This document shows positions 1 to 13,763 of a DNA stretch of 64,000 bases, one piece after another. Position numbers and translations under genes: made by a program. Position 1 is the stretch's first letter. Every line of letters starts with the position of its first letter. The stretch comes from Nymphaea colorata (Eukaryota > Streptophyta > Magnoliopsida > Nymphaeales > Nymphaeaceae): the NCBI RefSeq assembly GCF_008831285.2, contig NC_045150.1:8692001-8756000 (forward strand), read 5' to 3'. The notes beneath the pieces were generated by a model that did no database searches, had not been told where the DNA came from, and saw nothing but the letters and a program-made list of their open reading frames with translations.

Positions 1-295
1 CATAATCTCTCTCTCTCTCTCCCTGTGTGGACAAGCGCCAGTCTTGCACAAATCATGTTTTCCTGTCTGGCCAGGAATACCTTTACAGTTGGTGCGTTCT
101 AAAGTTTTCTGACAGACATTATTGATTCCGTTCGTCTAATTTGGTTGCCATTATTTATTTGACTCCATTCACACATTAAGCAGCTAAGTATCTGGATTTT
201 GCTGCACATTAGTTTCTCCTGCTCCAAAGCAAATTAATCCCTTTGTACGTCCTGACCTTGTATTGATCGCATGTGTTAACACATCTTTGTGCAGT

Positions 296-406
296 TTCAG
301 TTCACGGGATGCACTTAAGAGCCTCACATCGAGATTTGAGGAGCTTTTAAGATCTCAGGATCTCGGATATAAGGGAAACCAGTCAAGTCCTGGAACTGTA
401 GCATAA
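296..406 (+). CDS. possible 3'-terminal exon of a gene off the left edge
   Basis: An intron-like acceptor (ttgtgcag ending at 294, or tttcag ending at 300) is followed by an open stretch that ends in TAA at 404-406. It translates as a charged, helix-like tail containing DALKSLTSRFEELLRSQ and ending SSPGTVA. The composition looks like the C-terminus of a real protein, but I do not recognise the family. No upstream exon is visible in the window. It could be chance, since it is only about 36 codons. Confidence 0.3.
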   Translation, partial: FSSRDALKSLTSRFEELLRSQDLGYKGNQSSPGTVA

Positions 407-2420
407 TCTGGCCTTTTCATATGCTCAGTTAACCGCCATTAGTAAATAAACTGATTTCTTTCTTTCTTTTCAATTTGTAAACTGCAACCTGGGCTGAGAG
501 ATGCATCATTCATCAACAACGTAATGTCAACTGAGTTCTTAGAAGAGTAGGTAGAACTGTTAAAGTAGATATCACATCTGCCCTTACAGGATCTGCAATT
601 GCAGTTGGTTCGGGGACTACTTCAAAATAGTGCTACATGTATGAGCTCTCTTGTTACACACATCAAGCGTGCACCAAGTTCAAATCCCCAGCCAAAGCTA
701 GTTATATGCACTACCCCTGTGCATGATTGTTCATGCATTGCTGTGTCAAATAGCCAGAATGCTTTTGGTTTGTCAAAAGAAATTAAATCCTCCTATAAGG
801 ACAAAAGATCGAAAGTGGAAAAAAATATTCTAATGTAATTCACCAAGTTTCCAATTAAACATAGGGTTTCATTTGAATCCGAACCATTGACTTGTTTAAT
901 TTTTCACTTGGCTGCTTTAAGCTAACCCACCTGTCCAAGATCGCATGACCTGCAGGCACAAGACACCCTTAGCGACTGTTCAACAATAGTAACAGTATGT
1001 TACTGTTTTATGTATTTGCCGAAAGATGAAAACACATTCATCGAACACTTTTTAAAGTGTTCCACAGATCTATTTCAACTTTTTGAGCAGATACATATAA
1101 GAATAACACACTCCCCTTACCAACTCACCCGTTCAAAACTTAACCACTAAAACTAGCTGCCATTTCTTTGGCAGGTCCACTGCTTGCAGGGAAGAGTTAG
1201 GGGAGTGTTGTCTAAAAGAAGGACAAACACGACGTCGGCGAATCTGATGCAGATCCAAGCCCACTAATCAGGTCCACTACCATGTCTTTGGAATCTGCAT
1301 CATCAACAGCATCTTCATGATCGAACATCACAAGTTATAGGATGGATTCGGGTCAGACATCATCTGTTTGCGTCATGCCGCAGATATGGTGATGATTCTG
1401 GAGAAACAAGGAACCATGTTCATGCTTCTGGAAATTAGAGTTGGATCCTCATCATCATCTTCTTCTTCTTCATCATCATATACATCATCATACAATATGT
1501 GGCATGGAGTCAGACAAGAAAGCTGACAGATGCATGGAACTGTTTGATGAAGATGATTATTATTGTCAAGTTGGTAATGCATGCACCAATAGAACTGTAT
1601 TAATAATTTATTCAAATTACAGATGAGATTGACGTTCTTGTTTTGTTTATTTCTCCTCTTCGTTTCTTTTCCTTATCGTTTACTTAAGGCCCTGGTAGAA
1701 TGGATGGACACAGTGTTTCACAATCTATGTTGCCTACATATCTCGCCAATTTAAGATTCTTCAAACTTTAAGAAGTTTTTTAAAGTGCAGTTGAAGTTCA
1801 ACCATTGGCTTTTCTCTTTCGTTTCATTGGAAGAGAAAAACTTCAACAATATTAAACTTGAATTAAAATCACGATGACGCTGAATAAAAAAATGCAAGCA
1901 ATAGGAGTACCATGAGGTTCAAGCGTCTTCTTTGTCGAAGTTTATCTTATCAACATGCTATTACGATAGATTGCTCCAGCACGGCAAGCCTCCAACTAAG
2001 AGTAGGTTCTTCTTTTGCTATCGAAGAAGACGGATGATTTTTTTACGTCTCTGAAAGTATTTGATAAATGGACAACATAACACCTAATCCTACATATGTA
2101 TACATACTAAAAACTTTATCAATACCAAGATAATTAAGCATATGGTTTTTACAATTTTTTTAATCCATGAATTTGAACATTCTGTGTATAGATATATACA
2201 ACTGGAAAGGTAGGATGTATTCTATCCCCAAAAAAAAGTAAGTTGAACATCACAAAGGTTTAAATTAACAATTTTAGATTCTTTTAAATTACATTTGAAG
2301 TTGAGAAGTCCAAAATCTATCCCACAAATCCAATCTCAATGAGCTTTTTGTTCGACTGTTGATTTGAGCATTCTAACTTCATGAATTTAAAAAAAAATTG
2401 GCCAAAATTCTATTAAACCG

Positions 2421-2468
<48 letters not shown>

Positions 2469-4354
2469 CAAAAATAATTAAAATATGTAGGCATTGTTGG
2501 CGCAAGAAGTAGAAGGCACAATGTAGAAGGTGTTTTCATAGCCTTCGACTGAGATGAGGATGAGCACGATATATTAGCGTCAACGCCCAGAAGGTCAAAC
2601 CATGACCCACCGATCGAGGATAGAAAAGGTAGGCGCCAGCCGCTTGCGTCGCAGTTGTTGACTTTGACTTTTCATAGGTCGGCTTCAACCCAACACCGCC
2701 TCGTCCGTAGACTCTCACTGCACCTGGTCCGACCCAACTAATCTGCTTGCAACTCGACCGTTCTTCTGGATCTACACTTGAATTTGATTCCTGAAGTTAA
2801 ATGAGATATATCTGGGTGAGTAGGAGAAGTATTTAATCCAGTCTCTAGAGATACCAATATATTTTGTTTGGAACTATATCCAAATGAATCGTTTTTGAAA
2901 AAAAAAAATCGGTTATGAAAAAATTCATTAAAAAATCAGCTTAGATTCAGATTTCAGAAATGTTATCTAATCAACTTTGGATATATATAAATATCCAACT
3001 GAATTCATATATATATCTATATATATATATATGATCAGATTCAAATCGAATTTAGTTTTAAAATAAATATCTTATATTCAATGCTTTTACATACTAAAAA
3101 TCAGCCATATTCGGTTCAAAATCCGGATTTGGATTTATATTTAGATATGCACGTAAAAGTCAGATTTGGAGTGTAAAAATCAGATTTTGAATTTGGATCT
3201 GGGTATAACACTTCTTTATTTATATTTAAACCCAAATATGTAAATATCTGAAAAAACAGATACTGCTAAGGGCATATCCAATTTGAATCTGATTGGTGGC
3301 ATCCCTACGTCTGGCTGAGAGCCGAAGCCCCGTCCTTTCCCCATCCCTTAGGATATCAGACTTACTTTCAATGTCTCAATGTGATGTCTCTGTTATGTTT
3401 CAACTTGTTGTTCTTTTTTTTTTTTTCAACCGATGAAGTTGATGTCACGGGAGCTCGAAACAAAGACTGATTGCCTCATCCATTGCATCCTCTTGCCGCA
3501 ACCCCGTATGCCAAAAGGATACCAAAACATTGGAAGGATGCATTAAAAGATTAAGATTAAGGATTTGGAGGCTAATTGAGCTCTGCACAAGACATACATC
3601 CAAACCCCTTGGCAACCAACATTTGAAGCCAGCAAAAGCAACTAATTTACCATATGAATCTGCAGGATCTGAATTATGTGCTCCATTTCTTGGTCAAGGA
3701 TTAGAGCAGGAGGAGGAAAGAAGAGGGTGGTTTGATCTTATGTAGATAGAAACAGTTCCAGAGACCATTAACATTATTTGGAAAATGACTCTTACCTGCA
3801 AGAATTTAAAGATTGGTTTTAGCTCAGGGCCGTCCCAATCACATGATGTCCTTCTATACTTCACGTACATGAACCATATTATATGCAAAACTACACTACG
3901 GGGGGCCACAGCACATGATTTCACTGAAAAGGTGCAGACGCTCCTTCATGCACCGGCAGCTTGGACACATTTTTATGCGGATGTCAAGAAAACACATTTC
4001 ATGCTTTTGAACATCATGTGAGACATGTAAGGAACTGAGTTGTGGATAAGGAATAAACGTAACCACACCTTTTTAACATTATTTTGCCACAAATGGGAAA
4101 AGAGATGTTAATTCTCTGAGGTTGCCCGATTAAATAACATCATTTTTTAGTTAAATTTCTGTTGATTGTTACTTAGTTTAATGGAATTATATAAAACTCA
4201 CATGTTCTTTTTTAAGTTTTACTTTGGAGAAACCATTCTACCCAAATTATGTGCTCCAAAGGTTGTAACCGCTAAAATTTGAACCAGCAACTGGCTGCCT
4301 ATTAGAACTAGAAGAACCAAAACCCAAAGCACTTTTATATATATTCCTAGGAGA
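407..4354. other. intergenic, no gene recognised
   Basis: AT-rich spacer. The short open frames here have no recognisable domains. It contains an (AT)n tract near 2.42 kb and, at 2.9-3.3 kb, a stretch of loosely repeated 'gatttggat'-like words resembling old repeat debris. Confidence 0.6.
2423..2467. repeat. (AT)n microsatellite
   Basis: About 22 uninterrupted AT dinucleotides. Confidence 0.95.
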
Positions 4355-4362
4355 GGGTCAAG

Positions 4363-4870
4363 TAGGGGTGAGCACGAGCCAAGTCAAGCCCGAGTTCTGT
4401 CAGCTCGAGCTCGGCTCGACTAATGAAACCTCGAGCTCGAGAATAGCTCAATGGAAGCAACTCGAGCTCGACTCGGCAGTTACGTGCTGAGCTCGAGCTC
4501 GACTCGATTAAGGCTCGACAAACTCGTTTGAGTAGAATTGATGTTCATTGTTAGGTGTTGACCTCGAGCTCGACTCAATTAAGGCTCAACAAACTGTTTG
4601 AATATAATTGATGTTCATCGTTATGTGTTGAACTCGAGCTCGACTCAATTAAGGCTCGACAAACTCATTTGAATATATCAACTTGATTAAGGCTCGACAA
4701 ACTCGATTAAGGACACTTATGTTTTCAGCTTGAACTCAACTCGATTATTTGAACGAGTCAACTCATGAACTCGAGCTCGACTTGTTAAACAAATGACTAG
4801 GCTCGAACTCATTCACAAGCCAAACTTTAACAAGTCAAACTCGAGTAGCTTGACTCTTTGTTGGCCCCTA
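4363..4870. mobile_element. non-autonomous hAT-type element, 508 bp
   Basis: The left end reads TAGGGGTGAGCA and the right end is the inverse of TAGGGGCCAACA, so both termini begin TAGGGG as in Ac/Ds-like hAT elements. The same 8-bp sequence, gggtcaag, flanks the element at 4355-4362 and 4871-4878, a perfect target-site duplication of hAT length. The interior has no coding capacity. It is built of CTCGAGCTCGACTC-type words, including three tandem units that start near 4492, 4563 and 4633 (period 70-71 bp). Transposition would need a transposase supplied elsewhere. Confidence 0.8.
4492..4700. repeat. three imperfect 70-71 bp tandem units inside the hAT element
   Basis: Each unit begins ctcgagctcgactc and continues through 'attaaggctc(g/a)acaaact' and 'gatgttcat'. 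The third unit degenerates into shorter repeats of 'ttaaggctcgacaaactcg'. Confidence 0.75.
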
Positions 4871-4878
4871 GGGTCAAG

Positions 4879-7800
4879 TCAAGAGCTTTTCATACTTTCG
4901 AAAGAGTGTTTGATGGCTTCGCCAATATATTTACACACTTTTGTTGAAAAACATTACCGACTCAATATTTACCAAAAAATTAATACCAAAGGAAAGGACA
5001 CATCGAATATGTGAAGTTGGTCTTAGGCCGGCATGGAGCTTGTGCCTTAAACCTAGGCTTGACCTAGCCTGAGCTGATTTTTAAAAAAATATTTAAAATA
5101 TGTAAATTTAATATATAACCATATATTTATAATGAAAAATATATAAACGCATATGAAAAATGTTATATATATATATATTTATTTATTTATTTATATTGTG
5201 AGGCTGAGTTAGGTTGAGCCCAAGGTGTTCTTGGGCCAACTCTAGGCCATTTTTTACGGCTCAAACTCAGCTGGATGCCCACTTTCACGATGGCTAAAAT
5301 TAAAAAAACAAAAAATTGTCCTTGATACTAAAAAATAGAAGTTAAGGCCTTTCTACACAAAAAACCAAACCAAGTCATGAGTCGTTGCGTAGTTGGGATT
5401 GTTAATTTCAAGTTGACGTTTCATTTAAAATCAATTCAACAGCCAAATTCGAAGAAACTCATTGGGGTTTGCGGGGCGCCATCAATTCAATTGTTCTCGT
5501 TTATCGTTCTTCCTCACGAAAAGAAGAGTTTGCCATGGACATTAATGTATCAAAAGTTTGCAAGCTCATTCGTTACTCACGTCCGGAAAGAGGAGAGCAC
5601 TTGTGAGCGTTCAAATTAGTGTTTGAAAAAAAAAGCACCTGCCATTTGTGTGAATTTAAAAGTTAACAAATAGAGACTCATTTCTTAAGAGAAATCGAAT
5701 AGAAAACGTTGATTTTTTACTTAACGTAACAAAAATACTCATTTTGAGATATAAACAAATCAGTCGTTATATATCCAACGAAAGAGTGATTCTTTATAAT
5801 GGGTATTTTTTTCATTTTATATCAAAAATTAGTCATTTAACATGTATTTGTTAAGAATCGAGGCACCAATTTCCTGTGTTGCAAAAAAGAAAAAAAATTG
5901 CATGTACACAAGTTATTTCATCTAGGAGGCAAGTAGGGGCAAAAAAGCAAGGGAAAAATTATAAAGGGGTTAAAATTTTACATATAAATTTTCAAAATTT
6001 TAGTTTAGCTTTTATAAAAAAATTGGAAAATTATATTTCACTCCTTGTTAAAATCTTGAAACTATAATTTGGCCCCTTCACTAAAAAAAAAATGGTGAGA
6101 TTGTTGACATAAAACTTACAATAATAGAACAATACAAAAATTAGTATTAGGAAATACGAAACATGGCATGTCCGGATCTGGATCTCATATCCTATATTCG
6201 TCATCATTCAGTGCATATATACGACGACACTCCATGTTTCCTAAAAAGATTAAGAGTAGACTTATCGAACTCTCATTCTTTTTTAATTTGGATCAAAAGC
6301 TCGGAGTCTGGCAGACCCAGTTGCACCGTTTTAATTGCGTGTGGCGCACTTCATTTCGATCATATCCCTTACATTAAAAAAATATTAAACGGACCAAGTC
6401 ATATCTAAAAGATATCTGTGACTCGTCCCCAAGGATCACGCACAGTTTCACGTATTTATAAATGCAGCAAAACCATAGTCGTCCGCAGTACCATCAACTA
6501 ATAAATGTATAAAATTAAGTAGTTTTGTACTTTAAATACGCGTTATTAAAAGTTAAATACGATATAAAAAACTTTTTTATTGCCAGATGTTGGAAAGGAA
6601 AAGCTCACCTCACCGACGTGCGATCCTCACGAGGGAGAATCGTTGCGCATTTCATTCGTGGGGTCCACAAGTGAGTGCCCTCTCGGTAGGGTCGTCCCTG
6701 TGTCTCCATAATGGCCCGTCCTTCTGCGTGCATAAAAAAATTAAAAGGACCCGATAAAAGAGAAGGAACTCAACCATCCATGGTTCCCACTCGTTATCAT
6801 CATGATCCCCATGCATATATGCATATATATATATATATATATGGATGCATGGAGATCATACATATATTATTTATATATCACCCATCAAGCTCATTGGAAA
6901 CAGCCACCTTGATCCTGTCGTTTTACCGGTAATAGAAAGAGATTTATAAAATTATTTTTGAAAAATTATGTACGTGACAAATCAGCAAAAGAATATTAAA
7001 TTTTACCGTTTATAAAGTAACATGAAAAATATACGTGACTCTTGTTTTGATACAAGTAAGTTTTTTCTTGGTGTTCTAAGGAGTTAAGTTTTTCTTGGTA
7101 ACAGAATTGCCTTTGCTATTAAGGCTAGTAATTGATTTGGGTATAATTAAACATATATTACTGTTACTAGATTTAGTTATAAAGGATAACAGAAACTGAT
7201 TAATTAACTTGAAATCAAGGTATGTTATAAGTTGATAATAATCTGTGGCAGTAACGACACTCGAAAAGTGTCGGCGAAGCAATTCTTCTAGTGTTAGTAG
7301 TGTTGTATGAACTTACTTTAATATTTGAATCGGATTCATCGGACACTCCCCAAATGTTTTTCCACTGAACACTTCTTAAGGAAAGTTGTCAATTAAAGAT
7401 GTATTTGATTAAGACTGCAAAACCTATGTTTATAATTTGACAATATGAAAAGCTTAGGTGCATTTTTTTCTTTTATAGATATCGACAATCTCTAACGTAA
7501 ACACGCAAATGGAGTTGATCTCGAAATTTTTAAGTTGATTGGAAGCCAAGTTGGGAGTCCAATTTTGATATAGGAAAAGAAAGAATCATTACTTGTTTGT
7601 AAAAAATAAGTGGTATCATATAAACTATGTGATTACATTATTGGACCGATGGTTCAATTAGCATCATGAAAGTGACTGCATATTTTTAGAGGTTTACAAA
7701 TTAAGTAGAATGATTTCAAGAAACAGTGTAGCAGCTTATAAACTTTTTATAAATACTCGGCTTTAAAATTGCTCGGTATTTAATACCAGGTACCTTTTTT

Positions 7801-8857
7801 TGTAGAATTTTTGTTCTGTCTCACCCCGTTTGAGAAGTTAATACGCAAAAAATTTCGGTGGATCTTTAATGCCGATACTAAAACTCCATAATAACTCCAA
7901 AACTCGCAGCACTAAAGTTCCGTGTTTGTCTGCCATTGGAACTTTTTCAAACGGCCCTTTATTTTGAGACTCAAAAAAAAAAAAAAAAAAAAAAATCAGG
8001 TTTGCGTCCGTACTTTTATGTGGTAATGTATTATTCGGTGGATTAAATCAAATTCTGGAAACGACACGACCCGAAAGATCTGGATCCAACTTCCAGATCC
8101 AGAAGTAAGCAGCTTCGAAGCTTCGGCGAGGATCCGATTCGGTTGAAAGACAGGCGCAACTGCACCCTACAACACCGGATACAGCCTTTATCAGACCCAA
8201 ATCTGGACCTGGATTCGAGGCAGCCCTAAATTCTGACCGTTGACACCACCATCCCCATAATTAGCGAATCGCCAACAACGCGAGAAGCTGAGGAGACCAA
8301 GATCTAACCTTATTTAGCAGCATAAATTCAAAAAAGCGCACACCATGTTCCTTAATTTCAGAAACATGCTCTCACTTATTCACTTTTCTATCTCCTCCGT
8401 GGTTTCGTAGCCTCTTCAAAGCAATAAAGCGGGAACATTAATACGATCACTAGAATTTGAGAAACGTGAAGATCGTTTCTAGGATTACGCGAAACATTTG
8501 ATTTAGAAAAGAAGAATGGAAAAATATATTTTTTTTTTCTGTTTTCAGACAGGGTCGAAAGAAAAGGACAAGGTTGGAGAGGTAAGGGGAGTGATGCTTC
8601 CTCCTTGTCTCCGCGGCTTCTCCCGGTCTCCGCTTCGCCTCCAATGGCCATGGTGATGGTGGGGATGATGGTGATGGGTCATGGATGGCCATGAAATCGA
8701 TGGAGGTCGTCCATACCAACATCAGCATCTCTGCCCATTAGCTTCTTCCTCCCTATGTTCCTCCATTTTACTTCTTTTCACCCTTCTTCTTCTTCCTCCT
8801 CCTCCTTAAATTAAACAGGGAAAAAAAAAACAGGGAGGGGAAACAAGGAAGAAGAAG
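4879..8857. other. intergenic and upstream region of the Tubby-like gene
   Basis: AT-rich spacer with no recognisable gene. At 5020-5280 there is a GC-richer patch with 'taggc/gagcc' words of the kind found in old transposon ends, without readable termini. A short (AT)n lies near 6830. The last ~350 bp before 8858 are pyrimidine- then purine-rich and probably hold the promoter and 5' UTR of the next gene; I could not place a convincing TATA box. Confidence 0.5.
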
Positions 8858-9435
8858 ATGTCTCTGAGAAGAAGCCTTGTGAAGATCGGATCTCTGGGGA
8901 GGAGCCTCTCCAGGAAGGGGACGACCATGCCGTGTCTGACCTTGGACCGAGATTATTATAGAAATAAAGGGAAAGAGGAGGATGGGGAGGAGGAGGGAGA
9001 GGGTGGTGGCGAGGAGCTATGGAGCGAGGAGGGGAAAGAGGAAGAAGGAGAGGATGCAGGGGAAGGAGTGAGGCCTTGGTCGAGGATGCTGCCGGAGCTG
9101 CTGTCGGAGATCATAGAGAGGGTGGAGGCGAGCGAGCAGTCGTGGCCGGTGAGGAAGAACGTGGTGGCGTGCGCGTCGGTGTGCAGGAGATGGAGGGAAA
9201 TCACGAGGGGAGTCGTTAGGTCCCCGCAGGACAGCGGCATCATCACCTTCCCTCTCTCCCTCAAGGAGGTTAGGCTCTTTTTCTTCTTTTCTCTGGCTGC
9301 TTAGGAATGATTTTTTGTTTGAATTTTGTCGTTCTTTTGTTTTTTTTTTTTACCTCCTTATGGTGTCTCGATCTATAGCGTGTTCTTCTTCTTAGAACGC
9401 TCGCTTATGGAAATTGCGTTTTGATAAATGGAAAG

Positions 9436-9476
<41 letters not shown>

Positions 9477-12400
9477 GGATGAGTTCTTTACCTTCGGACT
9501 TTTTTTCGTTTCCTAGCATTATGGATTTGATTTTGAGTGTTTTTGTTTCTCCGATAGCCTTTTCCCCACCTTTTTCTTTTGAGCCTGATCTTAATTTAAG
9601 AAGACGTGATGAAGGGGCTGATGTTTCTGAGAAGAGAAAATATGCGGTTTGAATTTTGGGTTGATTTGGCTTTTGTAGGGTGATGAGGAACTGTAAATGA
9701 AGTTTTTTCTTCCTTAGCTATTTTCGTGTCTACAGCATAGAAGTAGAACAAAGAGAAAAGTGACGTATGAAAGAGAGCTAGTATGGTGCTTTCGTAGAAG
9801 TATATTTGTTCAGCTCTCTTGCCGTGAATAGTTGATTTCTTTGAAGCTCCTTACATGGGGGTTGGCCCAACCTTCGGGTAAGAATTCTATGATGAAAGCA
9901 TCACATAGTGAAACTGCAATAGGCTAGAGAGCGAATTAAACGATTGGGTAATGGATGAAATCAGAGACCGTTGTAGCTTTTACCCTCATTATTTCTGTGG
10001 AGGTTTAAGAGGGGCCACCCAGATCAGATAAGTAGGCGTCATAAGCATGTTACAGTTTTGACCTATATTAAAAATCTTAGGTTGTATCTGGAGGTAATTG
10101 GCAAAGTTGGAAGCACAAATTTCATGATGTTTTAATATGCATGAAGGTGTTTCAACATCGTAATACAAGTTTGTCAAGCTCGGATTAGGGTCGATATCAC
10201 ATGATATTTGTTTCTGTCAACTTGGAAGATTTGGGAAAAATCTGAATTCATACAGCATTAATAATTATATGGAATGACACCATCACTGGACATGTCTAGG
10301 CATATGTAATAACCACTTTCTCTACTATCTCGTTTGAAACTCAAAAGGAACCTGAATTTGCATTCTTCACTGCCTCCTTTGAGAGTCACGATATGTAACT
10401 CTTAAAGAACTGAATATTGAGATGAAAATGGATCTATTTTTTCCTACCTGGCTCCGTATCTTGAGGCAGTGATTCCATGGGACTGTTAGATGTTCCAAAG
10501 GGGATTCTGATGTTACATTTTCCTTAAATGCCACAAAGATATCGTTAAATTGCATCTCAGATAGCTCTCTCATCCCAGAATAATTTGTAGGTCCTCATAT
10601 TGGGTACCAATTTGCTTATATAAAGATTGGGTAAATTGACCATATGTTGGTCTAAAGTCTAAACTACTTATAAAGGAGTGGACCAAGACTAGAGTACTAT
10701 ACAAATTCGAAAAGGACTGTAATGTGTGGTCTTGTAATTAATAGAATTATATCAAGATTTTCGTTTTAGGGAGTTTTGATCATATTACATAATGATAATT
10801 AAGAAATTCTGGAGGGTTTCTGTTGAATCATCCTTAACATTTGATATTTGTTCAAGATCTTTAGACAACTTTCAGCTGAGTACTAATTACGAGTTTGAAT
10901 GTTTGTTCTGATTTACCTTTTATATTGGATTCTAAGTAGCTACGCATTACATATCCTCTGAGCCCTTTACGAGTTTGAATGTTTTTTCTGATTTACCTTT
11001 TATATTGGATTCTAAGTAGCTACGCATTACATATCCTCTGAGCCCTTTCCCTGCAAGAATCGTGGCTTTAGAGTTTAGACCACCTTTTGCAATTGCGCCT
11101 TTTGATGATATGGATTATGTTTGCAATGGGAGCAGATTCTTTTTTTTTATATTTTATGTGAATCCTACTGTTATTTTTAAATTCAGTTCATTAGACAAAA
11201 TCCCAAGATGCATTCAGGTTGGTTATGGATCTACCAATTCAAATTTTGTAGGGATTCTGAATCTCTGATATAAATCCAACCTATCTTGATCGAATTAATA
11301 TATTATCCAAGTGCTATTTTTACATATAAAAACTGTTTCTTTACCATATTTTTGGGATATGGTGCCATGATGCATGCTTCGGATTTGGATACAATTCTAC
11401 ATGTTCCTATCTTTCAGGATTGAGTTTTTAAGTCCAAATCAATGTGAATTATTTGAAGTTTTGGAGTCAATGCTCACAATTTTCTCCCTTAGTATGGATT
11501 GCCGTTGTGAAATGTGTATCCTATGAATGGGTGGTTCTCTACTTTTTCATTAATAAGCATTTTTTGATGTTGCTAATGCATATGTCGGTTCATGCAGCCA
11601 GGGCCACGGGATCAACCTCTCCAATGTTTTATAAGGAGGAACAAGAAGACTTCTACATTTTACTTATATCTTGGTTTGGCACAAAGTAAGCTAATTTCCA
11701 AGTAATCAGGTTACTATTGCTTTTTCTGGACAGTTCTAACTATTGGGGTATAAATGAACAAGTGATCATACTGGTTGAAGTTGTTAAGAAGCATGGATTC
11801 AAACATGAAGTTTCCACTATTACGGGTGAAATCTTTGAGCTCCACAGGCACCCAAACATATATTTTCTAATGATTGATTCATTTTATTCCTTTGTAAGTT
11901 AGTGGCATTTGCATTTAGCATCCAACTCCCTTAAAATCTACATTTAGTCAATTGCCAGTTATGAGCAAGATAAGGCTTTCAGCTGCATCTCTCTGCAAGG
12001 CACTTGATACGTTCTCCTGCAATCAAACTGAAGGGCTGTCTATTAAAATAGGACAAAATGATGGTAATCACCGGGTATTGTGTCCTGGCTTGAGCCTAAA
12101 TCAGCAACAATCTTGACTATCTTACGTATCAATTTCTTGCCTAAGATCTTTAATTTTTTACCTTTTAGGCTGTGAAATACACATTCATAAACTTTAATAG
12201 TATCTATTTAGATCATATTTGCCATTGGTCGCCTATTTGCTGTGACTGTACTACTGTGCACCTTGATGGTTTTTGCCTTGTTGTTTATAGTTGCCATGCA
12301 GTTTACTATCTCTTCTATTCCAAATCTCTTCTTTGAAACCCTTTTTTTCAAATAAAGGGCCTTTGTTTATATATAAGCGTGTAATTATGTTGTTCCCATA

Positions 12401-13763
12401 ATGTTTAGTCTAAGATGTGATTTGTCTCTGGTTTTGCAGACTCCACAGAAAAAGGTAAGTTCCTCATGGCAGCTCGACGATGTAGGCATGGTGCTCATAT
12501 AGAGTACATTATTTCTCTTGATGCTGAAGATTTGACACAAGGGAGCAGTGCATACATCGGGAAACTGAGGTGATCTGCAAGCTTATTTTCTTTTCTTCTA
12601 TTGTACCTGAAAATTGGAAACTGTAGTGCATTAGATTTGAGAACCTCGTGTTGCTTTAGTAGTTGCCAAGTTCCCCTTACTGCTCTTGCCTTGTTTCTTA
12701 TACGAAACATGGTATCTGCTAATCTGTGTTTTTGTTCAGGTGTTTGATTAAAGGATACTTGTTTTGAAAGGTCTGACCTTACATTTTTGGTACCTTTCTT
12801 TATGTGAAAAAACATACCTTCAAAGAATTTGGAGGTCAACCAGGAAACCATTTTATGGCATGCTAGATGTGCCTAGGTGAAATCTTGCTCAGGTTTTGTC
12901 TAGTGAAGTTTACAACTTTGATCAGCTAATTAGACTTAAATTTTATGTTCTAGGTTGTCTATTTGAAGTTATTAATGTGCAGTCTTTGTAAAAATATCAA
13001 TAGCTCATGCTAATTAGAAATGCAGATTTGTTCTCTGTTTTGACAAATGTGTACTTTCTAGGCCTTTGACTGATATATGAAAGTGCTTGTCAAACTGAAC
13101 ATTTATCAGTTGAAAGCCCTACATCCAGTGCATTCTAGGCACCAGATTTCTGGGTCGCTAAAGTAGCTCTTTTTCTTTTGCAGGTCTGATTTCCTAGGAA
13201 CCAACTTCACTATATATGATAGCCATCAGCCATACAATGGTGCACGTCCTTCAGGCTGTAGATCCAACCGCAGGTTTGCCCCAAAGCAGGTCTGCCCTCG
13301 AGTTCCTGCTGTAAATTATGAGATCGGGCAGGTTTCATATAAGTTCAACTTGTTGAAATCAAAAGGGCCAAGAAGAATGTTTTCCACACTCTATTGTCCC
13401 TCTTCCCAGTCGGACATGAATAAAACTCATGCCAAGAGAAAAAGCAAAAGAGACGATGCATCTAGTTCAACCTCAGGACATATGATTCTCAAAAACAAGG
13501 CTCCAAGGTGGCACGAGCATCTGCAGTGCTGGTGCTTGAATTTTCATGGGCGTGTTACAGTTGCATCTGTCAAGAACTTCCAGCTTGTTGCAGCTGTTGA
13601 TCCAAGCCAACCTGGTTCACGAGGGGATGATGAGTTGGTCCTCCTACAATTCGGTAAAGTTGGAGATGACATGTTCACGATGGATTATAGACAGCCTCTA
13701 TCTGCCTTCCAGGCCTTTGCGATTTCTCTCACCAGCTTTGGGACAAAACTTGCCTGTGAATAG
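8858..13763 (+). CDS. TLP: Tubby-like F-box protein (TLP)
   Basis: Coding exons are 8858-9268, 11598-11685, 12440-12569 and 13184-13763, all with GT-AG junctions. They join to 1209 nt, 402 residues, a usual plant TLP length. The N-terminus is basic ([18 protein letters not shown]), then comes an acidic Glu/Gly-rich insert (about residues 39-70), an F-box (about 74-120, [16 protein letters not shown]...VCRRWRE) and the tubby domain from about 131 to the end. Visible tubby motifs are [59 protein letters not shown] and the family C-terminus ACE. In this family the F-box binds SKP1 in SCF ubiquitin ligases and the tubby domain anchors to PI(4,5)P2 at the plasma membrane. Lys208 and Arg210 (IGKLR) match the lipid-binding pair of Arabidopsis TLP3. 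The first ATG in frame is used; nothing looks broken. The splice sites were placed by eye. Confidence 0.93.
9438..9475. repeat. (CT)n microsatellite in TLP intron 1
   Basis: Nineteen CT dinucleotides about 170 bp after the exon-1 donor. Confidence 0.95.
10888..11047. repeat. 80-bp tandem duplication in TLP intron 1
   Basis: Two adjacent 80-bp units start at 10888 and 10968, each beginning tacgagtttgaatg and ending gagccctt. I see one mismatch (gtttgttctg versus gttttttctg), so the duplication is recent. Confidence 0.95.
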
